This document shows positions 16,044 to 24,838 of a stretch of DNA of 39,612 bases, piece after piece (the first letter of the stretch is position 1; every line of letters starts with the position of its first letter). This DNA comes from Actinomycetes bacterium (GTDB lineage: Bacteria > Actinomycetota > Actinomycetes > Propionibacteriales > Propionibacteriaceae). The stretch covers positions 1-39,612 of the forward strand of contig JAEXAS010000016.1 of NCBI GenBank assembly GCA_023458095.1. Direction: 5' to 3'. Under the pieces are notes generated by a model, which ran no database searches, was not told where the DNA came from, and was given only the letters and a program-made list of their open reading frames with translations. The translations under genes were made by a program, and so were the position numbers.

Positions 16044-17689
16044 TGCAGCTACGTTTGGCCACTCGCGGATCAGCCCTGGCTTGGGGGCAGTCCTCCCAGA
16101 TTGCTGAGGCCCTGCGCACCCTCGGTCATGAGGTGGAGTTGGTCCGAGTCACCACCCACGGGGATGTCTCCACCGCTCCGCTGACCTCGATGGGCGGCGC
16201 GGGCGTCTTCGTCGGCGCCGTACGCGCTGCGGTGCTTGACGGGTCCGCAGACTTCGCCGTCCATTCCTTCAAAGACCTGCCCACGGCCGCTGAGCCAGGC
16301 TTGGTGCTCGCCGCGGTGCCGCTGCGGGAAGAACCCGTCGACGCCCTGTGCACCGCCGATGGCCGCACCCTGGCCGATCTCCCGGCCGGAGCCACCGTGG
16401 GCACCGGCTCACCGCGACGGGCCGCCCAACTGAAGGCCCTGCGTCCGGATCTGAACGTGGTCGAGATCCGAGGCAATGTGGAAACCCGGCTGGCACGTGC
16501 CGGCACTGATCTGGATGCAGTCATCCTGGCCGCGGCCGGACTGCGGCGCATCGGGCTCAATGATCGGATTAGCGAGCGCTTCGACCCCACCGTCTTTCTG
16601 CCCGCACCCTCGCAGGGTGCACTGGCCCTCGAATGCCGCAGCGATGACGCGGCGGTGCAGGCGGCCTTGGCCGAACTCAACGACCCCGCTTCGCGCTGGG
16701 CGGCCATCGCCGAACGAGGCGTCCTGGCCGGGCTGCAAGCTGGCTGTGCAGCACCCGTGGCGGCCTACGCCACCGTCACCGACACGGCCCTGAGTCTGAC
16801 TGCGGTGGTCATCGCCGAGGACGGCTCCCGCCGACTGGTCGCAGCGGCCGCTGCTGTGGCCAGCGATTCCGGTGCGGAATCCGCTGCTGATCAGGTGGTG
16901 GGCGACCTGCTCAGCCAAGGCGCGGCACAGTTGGTTGATTTGGGTGCCAACAAGGCCAAGCCCCTCAGCGGCAGACATCTACTGCTCCCCACGCGCACTC
17001 CGGCGGGACTGACCAAGGCACTCACCGCTGCCGGTGCCACCCTCACCGAGGTGGAGTTCACCCGCCAACTGCTGCTGCCTTTGGAGTCACTGACGGCGGC
17101 TTTGGCACAGGACTGGGACTGGATCGTGGTCAGCTCACCGGCAACGGTGCGCCTCCTGATCGAGGCTGGGTGGGATCTGCCCGCCCGGTTCAGTGCTGGC
17201 CAGGTCGCCGCCGTCGGTCCGGCGACCGCCGGGGCGTTGACCCGCGCCGGGGTCGAGGTCTCGAAAGTGGCCTACCCCGGCGGTGGTGCGGCTCTGGTCG
17301 AGTCTTTCCCCAAAGGCTCCGGACGCATCGTGCTGCCCGGAGCTGAAGAGGCCTCGGTCGAGCCAGCCGCCGGGCTGAGCGCCAAGGGCTGGCAGGTTCA
17401 GGCCGTCCCGGTCTATCGAACGGTGCCGCAGGCGGTGCCCGAATCGGTGGTGGCCACCTGGCAGCGTGGCGGTTTCGACGCCTTCGTCGTCACCGCGGGT
17501 TCGATCGCCTCGGCGGCCGCTTCAGCCTGCGGACTCCCCGGACCGGCCGTGGTTGCCATCGGCGATTCGTCGGCCGACGTTGCCCGAGCGGCCGGCTTGA
17601 CGGTGGCGCAGACAGCGCTGCGTCCGGTGACCGACAGCCTACTCGCAGCCGTGTTCGACACTCTCGCGCAGGGCTCCCCCACGAACTGA
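16043..17689 (+). CDS. hemCD: Fused porphobilinogen deaminase / uroporphyrinogen III synthase
   Basis: One 548-residue polypeptide holds two consecutive pathway enzymes. Residues 1-305 are HemC: RLATRGSALAWGQ, the catalytic Asp78 in HSFKDLP, the IRGNVETRL loop, and Cys235 in LQAGCAAPVAAY, which binds the dipyrromethane primer. Residues about 315-548 are HemD, a low-conservation two-domain fold recognisable from LLPTRTPAGLTKAL, DWIVVSSPATV, AAVGPATAGAL and DAFVVTAGSIAS. Fusion lets the unstable linear tetrapyrrole pass directly between active sites (inference). The ATG shares a base with the hemH stop (TGATG) behind GGAG. Confidence 0.95.
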   Translation: MQLRLATRGSALAWGQSSQIAEALRTLGHEVELVRVTTHGDVSTAPLTSMGGAGVFVGAVRAAVLDGSADFAVHSFKDLPTAAEPGLVLAAVPLREEPVDALCTADGRTLADLPAGATVGTGSPRRAAQLKALRPDLNVVEIRGNVETRLARAGTDLDAVILAAAGLRRIGLNDRISERFDPTVFLPAPSQGALALECRSDDAAVQAALAELNDPASRWAAIAERGVLAGLQAGCAAPVAAYATVTDTALSLTAVVIAEDGSRRLVAAAAAVASDSGAESAADQVVGDLLSQGAAQLVDLGANKAKPLSGRHLLLPTRTPAGLTKALTAAGATLTEVEFTRQLLLPLESLTAALAQDWDWIVVSSPATVRLLIEAGWDLPARFSAGQVAAVGPATAGALTRAGVEVSKVAYPGGGAALVESFPKGSGRIVLPGAEEASVEPAAGLSAKGWQVQAVPVYRTVPQAVPESVVATWQRGGFDAFVVTAGSIASAAASACGLPGPAVVAIGDSSADVARAAGLTVAQTALRPVTDSLLAAVFDTLAQGSPTN

Positions 17690-17691
17690 GC

Positions 17692-18474
17692 TCACAGCAG
17701 CGGCACCAGATCCGCCACCGAGTCCAAAACCTGGGAAGGCCGGTAGGGGAAGGTCTCGATGTCGCCGGGCTGGGTCACCCCCGACATCACCAGGACAGTG
17801 AACAGGCCTGCCTCCATACCGGCCACGATGTCGGTGTCCATACGGTCTCCGATCATGGCGGTCGTCTCGGAGTGGGCCTCGATCCGGTTCATCGCCGATC
17901 GGAACATCATCGGATTGGGCTTTCCCACGATGTAGGGCTGCCGATTCGTTGCCGAGGTCACCAAGGCAGCCACAGCCCCGGTGGCCGGCAACGGCCCGTC
18001 TGCGGAAGGGCCGGTGGTATCGGGGTTGGTGACGATGAACCGCGCACCGTCGTTGATAAGGCGAATCGCCTTGGTGATCGCTTCGAAGGAGTAGTTGCGG
18101 GTCTCCCCCATCACCACATAGGCCGGGTCGGTCTCGGTCAACACGAAACCCGCCTCATGCAGCGCGGTGGTCAGCCCGGCCTCGCCGATCACGAAGGCAG
18201 TCTTTTCGCCCGGCTGGCCCCCCAGGAACGCGGCCGTGGCCAAGGCTGAGGTCCACAGGTTCTCCTCGGGAACGTTCAATCCCGACAGCGCCAGTCGCGC
18301 CGAAAGGTCACGAGGGGTGTAGATCGAGTTGTTGGTGAGCACCAGGAATCGGCGAGAGGTATCCACCCATCGGTTCAGCAGGTCGACCGCTCCGGGCACC
18401 GGCTGATTCTCGTGAACCAACACCCCGTCCATGTCGGTCAACCAGCACTCAATATCGCGTGCACTTCGCTTCAT
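17692..18474 (-). CDS. HAD-superfamily class IIA (NagD-like) phosphatase
   Basis: A 260-residue haloacid-dehalogenase-type phosphatase of unknown substrate. Motif I is LTDMDGVLVHENQPVPGA, motif II is VLTNNS, the motif III lysine is in GKPNPMMF and motif IV is MIGDRMDTDI, the NagD layout with a C2 cap between. The ATG at 18474 is chosen because the HAD core follows directly. The GGAGGT adjoins the ATG with no spacer, too close for a ribosome-binding site, whereas CACTAT ends 6 nt upstream, so the transcript may be leaderless. It is the only opposite-strand gene in the haem cluster. Confidence 0.9.
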   Translation of the reverse strand: MKRSARDIECWLTDMDGVLVHENQPVPGAVDLLNRWVDTSRRFLVLTNNSIYTPRDLSARLALSGLNVPEENLWTSALATAAFLGGQPGEKTAFVIGEAGLTTALHEAGFVLTETDPAYVVMGETRNYSFEAITKAIRLINDGARFIVTNPDTTGPSADGPLPATGAVAALVTSATNRQPYIVGKPNPMMFRSAMNRIEAHSETTAMIGDRMDTDIVAGMEAGLFTVLVMSGVTQPGDIETFPYRPSQVLDSVADLVPLL

Positions 18475-18588
18475 ACCTCCATAGTGGCACCCGAAAGCAT
18501 CCAGCACATGAACGTCCCGGCAGTGCGTACCGGCCCACCGGTCGGCGTGGTTCACAATGGCGAGTAGCAAAACGGAGGAGCAAACCGC

Positions 18589-19569
18589 ATGTCCTTGATC
18601 ACCCGCCGACCCCGGCGGCTCCGGCGCACCTTGGCGATCCGCCGACTCGTCGCCGAAACCCGAGTTCATCCCGCCCAATTGGTTCTGCCGGTGTTCGTCG
18701 CCGACGGCCTCGACGAGCCCCGCCCCATCAGTTCGCTGCCCGGCGTAGTGCAGCACACTGTGGAATCGGTCAAGGCGGAGGCCCATCGGGCGGTCAGCGC
18801 CGGACTGGGCGGCATCGCCTTGTTCGGCGTTCCCGACCTCGACGACAAGGACCCTCAAGGCTCGGCCGGCTACTCCCCCACCGGCATTCTCAATCGGGCG
18901 CTGAGCGCGGTGCGCGCCGAGGTGGGCGATGACACCGTGATCATCGCCGACACCTGCCTGGATGAGTTCACCGATCATGGCCACTGCGGCGTCCTCGATG
19001 AGCTGGGGGCAGTCGACAATGACGCGACCGTCGAGCTGTACGCCCAGCAAGCCGTCAGCCAGGCCGAGGCCGGGGCCCATTTCGTGGCACCTTCGGGAAT
19101 GATGGACGGCCAGGTCATGGCCATTCGCGACGCCCTCGACATGTCCGGCTATACCGATATCGGAATCCTGGCCTATTCAGCCAAGTACGCCTCCGCCTTC
19201 TACGGCCCCTTCCGCGAGGCCGTCGGATCCACACTGCGCGGCCACCGCGGCACCTATCAGCAGGATCCGGCCAACCGTCGCGAGGGGCGCCTCGAGGCCA
19301 GCCTGGACGAGTTCGAAGGCGCCGACATGGTGATGGTGAAACCGGCCAGCCACTACCTGGATGTGCTCGCCGAAGTGGCTGAGGCCAGTCAGGTGCCCGT
19401 TGCCGCCTATCAGGTCTCCGGCGAGTATGCGATGATCGCCGCCGCTGCCGAGCGTGGCTGGATCAATCAGGATGCCGCCTTGGCCGAAGCCGTCACGTCC
19501 ATCGTGCGGGCGGGGGCCGACATCGTGTTCACCTATGCCGCCCTCGACCTGGCGGAGGTGTGGGCATGA
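18589..19569 (+). CDS. hemB: Delta-aminolevulinic acid dehydratase (porphobilinogen synthase)
   Basis: Condenses two 5-aminolevulinate molecules into porphobilinogen. The 326-residue product has both Schiff-base lysines, Lys199 in AYSAKYASAFYGPFR and Lys251 in MVMVKPASHY. The metal loop reads DTCLDEFTDHGHCG: Cys123 and Cys133 remain but the middle zinc Cys is Asp125, so a pure three-Cys zinc site is absent and metal use is uncertain. GGAGGAG at 18574-18580 gives a strong ribosome-binding site. Its stop overlaps the hemL start. Confidence 0.97.
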   Translation: MSLITRRPRRLRRTLAIRRLVAETRVHPAQLVLPVFVADGLDEPRPISSLPGVVQHTVESVKAEAHRAVSAGLGGIALFGVPDLDDKDPQGSAGYSPTGILNRALSAVRAEVGDDTVIIADTCLDEFTDHGHCGVLDELGAVDNDATVELYAQQAVSQAEAGAHFVAPSGMMDGQVMAIRDALDMSGYTDIGILAYSAKYASAFYGPFREAVGSTLRGHRGTYQQDPANRREGRLEASLDEFEGADMVMVKPASHYLDVLAEVAEASQVPVAAYQVSGEYAMIAAAAERGWINQDAALAEAVTSIVRAGADIVFTYAALDLAEVWA

Positions 19570-20858
19570 CCGACAACCAAGCAGCCTTTGAGCGCGCATC
19601 GAAGGTGATTCCCGGCGGCGTCGATTCGCCGGTGCGGGCATTCGGATCGGTGGGCGGAACGCCACGGTTCATCGATCACGCCGAAGGCGCCTACGTCTAT
19701 GACGTCGAAGGCCGCCAATATCTGGACCTGGTCGGATCTTGGGGGCCTGCACTGTTGGGCCACGCTGACCCTGAGGTGGTCACCGCTGTGCGTGCCGCAG
19801 CGGGCCGGGGCTTGTCCTTCGGCGCCCCCACCGTGGCTGAGGCGGAGTTGGCGGAGCTGGTTCAGGCGCGGGTTCCGTTGGCCGAGCGCGTGCGGCTGGT
19901 GTCCACCGGCACCGAAGCCACGATGACCGCAATCCGATTGGCGCGCGGCGCGACCGGGCGCGACCTGCTGGTGAAGTTTGCCGGCTGCTACCACGGTCAT
20001 TCCGACGGCCTGCTGGTTGCAGCAGGTTCCGGGGTGGCGACCTCGGGCCTGCCGGGATCGGCGGGGATTCCCGAACCCGTTGCGGCTCAGACCGTGGTCG
20101 TGCCCTACAACGACCCCGAAGCAATCACGGCCGTCTTCGCCGAACTCGGTGACCGGATCGCTGCGGTCATTACCGAACCGGCGGCGGCCAATATGGGCAT
20201 CGTCCCGCCCGAGCCTGGCTTCAATCAGCTTCTGCGTGACCTCACCCGATCTCATGGCGCCCTGCTCATCTATGACGAGGTGCTGGTGGGTTTCCGGGTC
20301 TCGCCGTCAGGGTGGTGGGGGCTGGAAGGTCGCATCGTCGATCCGGACTTGTTCACTTTCGGCAAGGTCGTCGGTGGCGGCATGCCGTTGGCGGCCATCG
20401 GGGGACGCGCTGAGGTGATGGAGCTACTGGCTCCGGTCGGGCCGGTGTACCAGGCCGGAACACTGTCGGGCAATCCACTGGCCACTGCCGCCGGAATCGC
20501 TACGCTGCGCCTTGCCGACGACTCGGTCTATGAACGTATCAATGCCGCGTCTTTGGCATTGCAGGCCGCCGTTACCGATGCGCTTTCTGCCGCCGGGGTG
20601 CCGCACCGTCTGCAGGCTGCCGGTTCGTTGTTCTCGGTCTTCTTCGGCGTCGAGGGGCCCGTGCGTACCTACGCCGACGCCCAAAAGCAGAATCCGGCCG
20701 CGTACCGAGCGTTCTTCCACTCTCTGCTGCGAGACGGAATCGCCCTCCCCCCGTCGCCCTACGAAGCCTGGTTCCTTTCCGCGGCGCACACTGCGGCGGT
20801 CATCGACACCATCGCCGCGGCTCTACCCGCAGCCGCCACCGCCGCCGCCCGCACCTAG
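19566..20858 (+). CDS. hemL: Glutamate-1-semialdehyde 2,1-aminomutase
   Basis: PLP enzyme that makes 5-aminolevulinate from the HemA product. The 430-residue protein shows IPGGVDSPVRAF near the N-terminus, LVSTGTEATMTAIRLAR, and the PLP lysine Lys267 in FTFGKVVGGGMPLAAIGG. I place the start at the ATG at 19566 (ATGA overlap with hemB, GGAGG 6 nt upstream) and not the GTG two codons earlier. Last gene of the haem operon; it converges on the export locus across a hairpin. Confidence 0.96.
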   Translation: MTDNQAAFERASKVIPGGVDSPVRAFGSVGGTPRFIDHAEGAYVYDVEGRQYLDLVGSWGPALLGHADPEVVTAVRAAAGRGLSFGAPTVAEAELAELVQARVPLAERVRLVSTGTEATMTAIRLARGATGRDLLVKFAGCYHGHSDGLLVAAGSGVATSGLPGSAGIPEPVAAQTVVVPYNDPEAITAVFAELGDRIAAVITEPAAANMGIVPPEPGFNQLLRDLTRSHGALLIYDEVLVGFRVSPSGWWGLEGRIVDPDLFTFGKVVGGGMPLAAIGGRAEVMELLAPVGPVYQAGTLSGNPLATAAGIATLRLADDSVYERINAASLALQAAVTDALSAAGVPHRLQAAGSLFSVFFGVEGPVRTYADAQKQNPAAYRAFFHSLLRDGIALPPSPYEAWFLSAAHTAAVIDTIAAALPAAATAAART

Positions 20859-20869
20859 AAGCCCACGGA

Positions 20870-20909
20870 TTGGTCGATTTTGGCGCGTAGTCGCGTCAGG
20901 ATCGACCAA
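20870..20909. terminator. Convergent hairpin between hemL and the export locus
   Basis: TTGGTCGAT (20870-20878) pairs perfectly with ATCGACCAA (20901-20909). Inside, GGCGCG and CGCGTC pair around a TAGT loop. The stem is long and sits 12 bp after the hemL stop and 10 bp from the opposing gene's stop, the place for a bidirectional terminator. There is no T-run on either side, so it is not a canonical intrinsic terminator. Confidence 0.5.
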
Positions 20910-20918
20910 CTCAAGGCG

Positions 20919-21707
20919 TCACACGGCGTCCGCAGCGAAGTGCCAACTGGCTCGGTGTTTGCTGCCGGGGGCGAGGGATTTGGCTGCTATGACCTTGATA
21001 CAGAGGTAGACCGGATCACCCTCAGTGCTCCCAGCAGCCGGTGCCGGCATCAGCACCGGGATCGAGGTCGCGGTGCCCGAAAGCGGGGTGCCTGCCGGGA
21101 TCAGGGTGGTGGCCACGGCACTGCCCATCCGACACCCGAAGCTTGCGGTGGTGTACACGCCGTAGCTGAGGTCCGAGCCGGAGCCGCTCACACTGGCCAC
21201 CATGGTGACTTGGCCTACGCCTTCGCCCACCCGGCTGAGTCGAAGCGCGAATGGCGCCGCCACTCCTTCGCCCGGACTCAACCGCGCAGCACGCTCGGAG
21301 AAGTCGAGCATGGCTGCAGAACTCGCACTGGCGTGGTCGGTGTAGGTCACTGCGTTGGTGCTTCCGACCAGCAGGAAGGTCCCCGGCTCTGGCGGAGGTT
21401 GCGGGGAGGGAGGAACGGTCGGCTGCGAGGTCGTCGATCCACTCGTGGGTGACGCTGTGGGTGACGGCGCGGTCGATGTCTGACCAGCCGGTGCTGCCGC
21501 GGGCACGGGCAGTGTGGGCGTCGTCGCAGGCCCCGGCGTCCGCGTTGATACCTGCGGGGAAAAGCCTGCAGCGACGTACTCGTCGGTGTTCCAGCCCGCC
21601 AGAGTGGACGCCACACCCACTCCGATGACCAGCCCTCCCGACAGCGACGCGGCGAGCCTGCGCCGCCGAAGGCGATCGCGATCATCCTGGTTCCTCGAGC
21701 CGGTCAT
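20919..21707 (-). CDS. Exported SipW-type substrate with Pro/Ser/Thr-rich stalk
   Basis: A 262-residue predicted surface or secreted protein. Residues 1-50 form an atypical signal: a run of arginines (RDRLRRRRL), a glycine-rich hydrophobic core (SGGLVIGVGVASTLAGW) and the W-N-x-D/E pattern WNTDEYVAAGF typical of substrates of SipW-like signal peptidases. Residues about 55-110 are a Pro/Thr/Ser stalk. The C-terminal domain has a Cys pair (FGC...YLCIKV) and ends SWHFAADAV, both shared with the proteins at 25596-26225 and 26544-27152. It lies 12 bp behind the RCC1 gene, with GAGGTGGG overlapping that gene's stop. Function unknown. Confidence 0.85.
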   Translation of the reverse strand: MTGSRNQDDRDRLRRRRLAASLSGGLVIGVGVASTLAGWNTDEYVAAGFSPQVSTRTPGPATTPTLPVPAAAPAGQTSTAPSPTASPTSGSTTSQPTVPPSPQPPPEPGTFLLVGSTNAVTYTDHASASSAAMLDFSERAARLSPGEGVAAPFALRLSRVGEGVGQVTMVASVSGSGSDLSYGVYTTASFGCRMGSAVATTLIPAGTPLSGTATSIPVLMPAPAAGSTEGDPVYLCIKVIAAKSLAPGSKHRASWHFAADAV

Positions 21708-21719
21708 GATGATCCCACC

Positions 21720-24656
21720 TCAGGATCCCGTCGTCAGTCCGGCCCACTCACCGACCGTGGTGGTTTTGCCGTCCAGAGTGAAGGTGAGGCGATAGAAGTA
21801 GGTGGTTTCGGACGACAGCGAGCACGTCCCGTTGCCCAGAAGGGTCTGATTGGTTGCACAGCGGGCGCCGGGGTACACCAGAGTCGGAACTGAGAGGTCG
21901 ACCGCCGAAGTGCTCCCGATCCCCAGTCGACCATCGGCGGTGGCGTTGCCGTAACAGGAAGCGGCACCGTCGGCGATCAGACAACTGTGGGTGTCACCAG
22001 CCGAGATCGTGGAAGCCGTCGCGGAGCTGAGGGCACCCCGGGCACTGACCAGGGCGGGGGTCCGGGCATCGGTGGTGGTCCCGATTCCGATTTGGCCGTC
22101 GGAGTTCTCTCCCCAGCAGTAGGCCAGCCCGGCGCTGATGGCACAGGTATGCAGCTTTCCTGCCGAGAGATCAGACACCCCGGTGATCGTTGCCACCGTC
22201 GCCGGGGTGTTGACGTTGGTCAGGTTGGTGTTGTTCCCCAACTGCCCGGACCGGTCATTGCCCCAGCAATAGGCGGTGCCGGACTTGATGGCGCAGGTGT
22301 GCGTGCCCCCGGCGGTGATTGCGCTCAAGCCGGAGTTCGTCATCGCGCCATTGCTGACCTTGACCGCCTTGTTCGAGCTCGTGGAAGCCGCATTGCCCAA
22401 CTGTCCCGACGTGCCCAAACCCCAGCAATAGGCTGCGCCACTGCTGATAACACAGGTGTGGGAACCACCTGCCGAGACCGCAGTAGCCGAGCCATTGGTG
22501 AATACGGTGGTATTCACAACCTGCTGCGGGAAGACCTGGCTGGCGTAGCTCGCCAGGCCCAGCTGTCCGCTGGAGTTGTATCCCCAGCAATAGACGATCC
22601 CCGCCTGGATACCGCAGGTGTGGCTGGTGCCGGCCGATACCGAACTGACATCCGACGCCACCAACTGGGGGGTCACCTGGTCGGTGTTGCTGCCCACCCC
22701 CACCTGGCCATAGCCGTTCTCACCCCAGCAATACAGATCGTCATCGCTGGTCAATGCGCACGTGTGAGACCCTCCAGCGGTCACCGTGATCACGGTCTTG
22801 TTGGCCAGGGCTCCGCCCACCAGCGTCGGCGCGAGCCGACCGGTCGTATCTCCAAGACCGAGTTGTCCAGAGGCGTTTGCTCCCCAGCAGTACAGATCGC
22901 CGTCCACGATTCCACAGCTGTGGGATCCGCCGGCAGAAATCTTGCTGAAGTCGCGGCTGAAGGCGAAGCCACCCTGGTCGGTCCAGGCGGTGGCACCCGT
23001 GGAACCCAGAGTCACCGCAGATCCGCCGCTGCTGACCGTTGAACGCTCGAGGGTGTATTCGCCATAGGCCTGCGCCCGCTCCGAAGCCGGGTCCCATTGC
23101 AGGCTCAGCGAGTTCTGGGTGCGACTGGACACCGACGCCACCGCCCCCGGACGGATGGTGGTGCTGCCTTTGACCCAGGCGCTCGGCGGTCCGTCCCAGG
23201 AACCAATCGCATAGGCCAGCCGGAAGTAGTAGTCCGTACCTTGAACCAGAGAGCAGCTCGTATCAGAACGACGCACCGCACCGTCGGCACAACTGGGTCC
23301 GGTGAGCGTGGCATCGACCGGGGCGATGGAGGTCGCCTGCGCCCCGTTACCCAATTGGGCTGAGGTGCCCAGGCCCCAACACGTGGCCGGAACAGCTCCG
23401 GCGGCGCAGGAGAACCCATTGCCCGCAGTGATCACAGTCACGGTTCGTCCGCTGAGCGTTCCGGAGGTGAGCTGCGAGGCAGTGGTGGTGTTGCTCGCCG
23501 CGCCGTTTCCTGGGGTCGCCCCCCAACACCAGACCTGGCCGCCGGCCAGAGCACAGCTGTGGGTGAATCCGGCCGCGATTGCGGTCACCGTGCCACTGAT
23601 TCCGCTGACCGCGACCGGCTTGGTGCTGTTGGCTGTTGCGGCATTTCCCAGCCGCCCGCTGCCGCCGGCTCCCCAGCAGTAGGCCCCACCGTCGGCAATC
23701 GCGCAGGTATGGGCATTTCCTGCGCTCACGTGGCTTACCGCTCGTCCGGTGAGTTCGCCATTCCAGGCGAGGGTCGGCACCGTGCGGGTCGTGGTTGTTC
23801 CATCGCCGACCTGGCCGTAGGTGTTCGTTCCCCAACAGAACGCCATGCCCTCAGCCACGGCACAGGCGTGATTGGTGCCCGCGCTCACCGAGGCGACCGT
23901 ACGGTTGGCCAGCCCTCCGGCGAGTTGCGTCGCAAGGGTGCCTGTCCAGCAGTAGGCGTTTCCCGCAGCGACCGCGCAGGATTGGCTGCCCCCCGATGTC
24001 AAGGAACTGGGGCCAGCAGGCATTCCCGTCACGGCAGTGGGCGTGGCTCCCACCCCGGTTCCCCAGCAATAGACCTGTCCGTCGGCGATCGCGCAACTAC
24101 GGCTGGTACCCGCGCTGATCTCGGTGACGAGTTTGTTTGCCAGCGCGGCAACCAGGGTCGGCGTTCTCGCCGGGCTCGCCGCACCGCCGAGCGCACCGGT
24201 CGTGCTGGTGCCCCAGCAGTAGGCCTGGCCCCGGGCGATGCCGCAGGCATGGGTGGAGCCGGCCGACACCGCGGTAAAGGGCAGGGCTGCGGTGCCCGGG
24301 GCTGCGGTGGTCGTGTCGTGGGTGTAGCTGGTGGCGGTGCCGGAATAGATGCCGTATTCGCCGGTGCCTGAACTCGAGGATGCCGTGGACAAGGCGTAGC
24401 TGGCTGGGGCCCAGGTTCCCTGCGCAGCGTTCCAGGCCACGTCGACCGAGGACGCGTGCCCGCTCGTGCTGGGGGTGATCGGGTCCAGAGTCTTGGCGCG
24501 GAACGTGGCCGCGGTGTACTCCTGGTCAACGAAGGACGCCAACGTGGCTTGCTGGCCCCAGATCAGTGACGCCACTGCCGCCAGGCCCAGCCCAAAGATG
24601 CCCACGCGACGCCGTCCGCGACGGTATGCCGGGAGGTGGCGCAATCCCCTCTTCAC
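21720..24656 (-). CDS. Exported double RCC1-like beta-propeller protein
   Basis: A 978-residue exported protein. Basic residues (YRRGRRR) and a hydrophobic core at about 18-43 end in the SipW-type stretch ASFVDQEYTAATF. There are 14 repeats of the RCC1 type (SAGxxHxCAIxxGxxYCWGxNxxGQLG) in two blocks of seven, about residues 130-450 and 572-930. A fibronectin-III-like module (about 503-563) separates them; less clear ones flank the N- and C-termini. Each repeat carries two cysteines about eight residues apart, suiting disulphides outside the cell. GTG at 24656 is chosen for its GGGAGG box and its GTGA overlap with the upstream small gene; the frame is open to 24788 but that part overlaps that gene. 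Ligand unknown. Confidence 0.88.
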   Translation of the reverse strand: MKRGLRHLPAYRRGRRRVGIFGLGLAAVASLIWGQQATLASFVDQEYTAATFRAKTLDPITPSTSGHASSVDVAWNAAQGTWAPASYALSTASSSSGTGEYGIYSGTATSYTHDTTTAAPGTAALPFTAVSAGSTHACGIARGQAYCWGTSTTGALGGAASPARTPTLVAALANKLVTEISAGTSRSCAIADGQVYCWGTGVGATPTAVTGMPAGPSSLTSGGSQSCAVAAGNAYCWTGTLATQLAGGLANRTVASVSAGTNHACAVAEGMAFCWGTNTYGQVGDGTTTTRTVPTLAWNGELTGRAVSHVSAGNAHTCAIADGGAYCWGAGGSGRLGNAATANSTKPVAVSGISGTVTAIAAGFTHSCALAGGQVWCWGATPGNGAASNTTTASQLTSGTLSGRTVTVITAGNGFSCAAGAVPATCWGLGTSAQLGNGAQATSIAPVDATLTGPSCADGAVRRSDTSCSLVQGTDYYFRLAYAIGSWDGPPSAWVKGSTTIRPGAVASVSSRTQNSLSLQWDPASERAQAYGEYTLERSTVSSGGSAVTLGSTGATAWTDQGGFAFSRDFSKISAGGSHSCGIVDGDLYCWGANASGQLGLGDTTGRLAPTLVGGALANKTVITVTAGGSHTCALTSDDDLYCWGENGYGQVGVGSNTDQVTPQLVASDVSSVSAGTSHTCGIQAGIVYCWGYNSSGQLGLASYASQVFPQQVVNTTVFTNGSATAVSAGGSHTCVISSGAAYCWGLGTSGQLGNAASTSSNKAVKVSNGAMTNSGLSAITAGGTHTCAIKSGTAYCWGNDRSGQLGNNTNLTNVNTPATVATITGVSDLSAGKLHTCAISAGLAYCWGENSDGQIGIGTTTDARTPALVSARGALSSATASTISAGDTHSCLIADGAASCYGNATADGRLGIGSTSAVDLSVPTLVYPGARCATNQTLLGNGTCSLSSETTYFYRLTFTLDGKTTTVGEWAGLTTGS

Positions 24657-24829
24657 CGCGCCACCTCCCGAACCGGCTGCAAGTCGGCAAACTCGCCAGC
24701 CATGGCACCACCGTCGGCCAGCACTCCGACGATGGCACCGGCGATTCCCATCCCGCGGGCAGCCGCCAACACTCGACGCGTGCCGCATCGAGCGCTGCGC
24801 ACTGCCTGCGCGAAGGAATCAGTCTTCAT
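24653..24829 (-). CDS. Small single-pass membrane or exported peptide
   Basis: A 58-residue frame from ATG 24829 (61 from GTG 24838) lies between the signal peptidase stop and the RCC1 gene, overlapping the latter by GTGA. It has a basic N-terminal part (RSARCGTRRVLAAARG) and a glycine-rich hydrophobic stretch MGIAGAIVGVLADGGAMAG followed by a short polar tail EFADLQPVREVAR. This looks like a SipW-type signal with almost no mature domain. AGGTGG lies a few bases before the ATG. The tight packing on both sides supports translation; function unknown. Confidence 0.6.
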   Translation of the reverse strand: MKTDSFAQAVRSARCGTRRVLAAARGMGIAGAIVGVLADGGAMAGEFADLQPVREVAR

Positions 24830-24838
24830 GAACTCCAC

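Noticed and set aside
21987..23042. 351-codon plus-strand frame opposite the RCC1 gene
   Set aside because: A periodic shadow of the RCC1 repeats in the antisense frame.
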